Of a stretch of 64,000 bases of DNA, positions 63,471 to 64,000 are shown one piece after another. Source of the DNA: Planococcus halocryophilus (GTDB lineage Bacteria > Bacillota > Bacilli > Bacillales_A > Planococcaceae). Positions within the stretch are counted from its first letter, which is position 1. Each line of letters starts with the position of its first letter. The notes below the pieces were generated by a model, which had not been told where the DNA came from, made no database searches, and saw only the letters and a list, made by a program, of their open reading frames with translations. The position numbers and the translations under genes are program-made. The stretch spans positions 1 to 64,000 of the forward strand of contig NZ_JAKVTG010000014.1 in the NCBI RefSeq assembly GCF_022489025.1, written 5' to 3'.

Positions 63471-64000
63471 ATGAAGTCATATTTACAAAGTGCCCGTGGA
63501 CGATTTTGGATTTTGGTCACCATTGTCTCAATATCTGGCTTTTCACAAGGTATGTTATTGCCGTTGATTGCGGTTATTTTTGAACAAGATGGTGTTTCGT
63601 CTGCCTTGAATGGGTTAAGCGCAACTGGGTTATATGTTGGAACACTGTTAATCGCTCCTTTTATGGAACCGCAACTGCGCAAGTTTGGTTACAAACCGCT
63701 CATTTTAGTAGGAGGGGGATTGGTCATCCTATCTCTTTTTCTCTTTACGTTATGGAAATCGGTGTTATTTTGGTTTTTGTTACGGATATTAATTGGTGTC
63801 GGAGACCAAGCACTTCATTTTTCGACACAGACGTGGATTACGAGTACATCACCTCACCACCGGTTAGGTCGTAATATTGCGATTTACGGCATGTCTTTTA
63901 GCATTGGGTTTGGTGCAGGACCGTTATTTGTTCCGATGGTAGAAGTGTTCGAGGCATTGCCATTTATCGTATCTGGCATCCTTTGTTTAGTGGCGTGGTC
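63471..64000 (+). CDS. yfkF: MFS transporter, YfkF-like (3' end beyond window)
   Basis: This open frame starts at ATG 63471 (AAGGAGG upstream) and runs to the window end, about 176 codons. Hydrophobic helices alternate with short loops: GFSQGMLLPLIAVIF, LYVGTLLIAPFMEP, ILVGGGLVILSLFLFTLW and RILIGVGDQALHFSTQTWI. These are typical of the first six helices of a 12-TM MFS permease (YfkF-like). The substrate is unknown. Gene context (yfkK, yfkH nearby) supports the YfkF assignment, but the sequence is incomplete. Confidence 0.75.
   Translation, partial: MKSYLQSARGRFWILVTIVSISGFSQGMLLPLIAVIFEQDGVSSALNGLSATGLYVGTLLIAPFMEPQLRKFGYKPLILVGGGLVILSLFLFTLWKSVLFWFLLRILIGVGDQALHFSTQTWITSTSPHHRLGRNIAIYGMSFSIGFGAGPLFVPMVEVFEALPFIVSGILCLVAW

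Overview
The window is a chromosomal segment of a low-to-moderate G+C Gram-positive bacterium of the order Bacillales. Gene order and protein character fit the Planococcaceae (Planococcus/Planomicrobium/Sporosarcina type) best. The evidence is the Bacillus subtilis-like order yebE-yebG-purEKBCSQLFMNHD-yerA-yerB-yerC-pcrB-pcrA-ligA-camS-gatCAB-dgkB-rlmCD, strong Gram-positive ribosome binding sites, and many bidirectional hairpin terminators. Genus assignment is inference. No rRNA, tRNA, CRISPR array, intact insertion sequence or prophage was seen.

Region 1 (1-14.3 kb): a gene-free AT-rich stretch, then yebE/yebG and the complete twelve-gene purine operon, which converts PRPP to IMP. The operon promoter carries a convergent pair of PurR boxes, and its leader holds a guanine riboswitch with an attenuator, so transcription should respond both to PRPP (through PurR) and to guanine.

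Region 2 (14.4-34.8 kb): housekeeping genes. These are a GNAT acetyltransferase, a GC-rich MITE-like element between two twin terminators, an adenine-deaminase-like enzyme, yerB, yerC, pcrB (archaeal-type ether lipid), pcrA and ligA (DNA repair), camS, gatCAB (Gln-tRNA transamidation), a redox-dead thioredoxin-fold protein, dgkB, a Nudix hydrolase, cytochrome bd oxidase (cydAB plus a 36-residue CydS-like subunit), and the 23S rRNA methyltransferase rlmCD.

Region 3 (34.8-45.9 kb): accessory and mixed genes. These include an SRPBCC protein, a small FbpA-like protein, an amidase remnant, a divergent TetR/drug-efflux pair, a YfmL-like RNA helicase with an M29 aminopeptidase and an SGNH esterase, an M20 peptidase, a TPP-riboswitch-controlled thiamine transporter (thiT), methionine aminopeptidase, and a TspO-like membrane protein.

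Region 4 (46-64 kb): oligoendopeptidase F, acetyltransferase, DinB-fold protein, beta-carbonic anhydrase, an MreB-family actin, a second M29 aminopeptidase, and a pseudouridine catabolic pair with an HTH-kinase fusion. After these come a translationally coupled FAD monooxygenase/methyltransferase pair followed by a structured repeat, yfkK, a Na+/alanine symporter, YtxH, a YihY/BrkB membrane protein, a ZosA-like P-type ATPase, an OsmC protein, and the start of an MFS transporter cut by the window edge.

The most unusual items are the MITE-like element with an 8-bp direct repeat, the folded repeat fused to the methyltransferase stop codon, the monooxygenase/methyltransferase pair of unknown product, several conserved-looking micro-proteins, and a gene-free hairpin-rich stretch near 62.8-62.95 kb.
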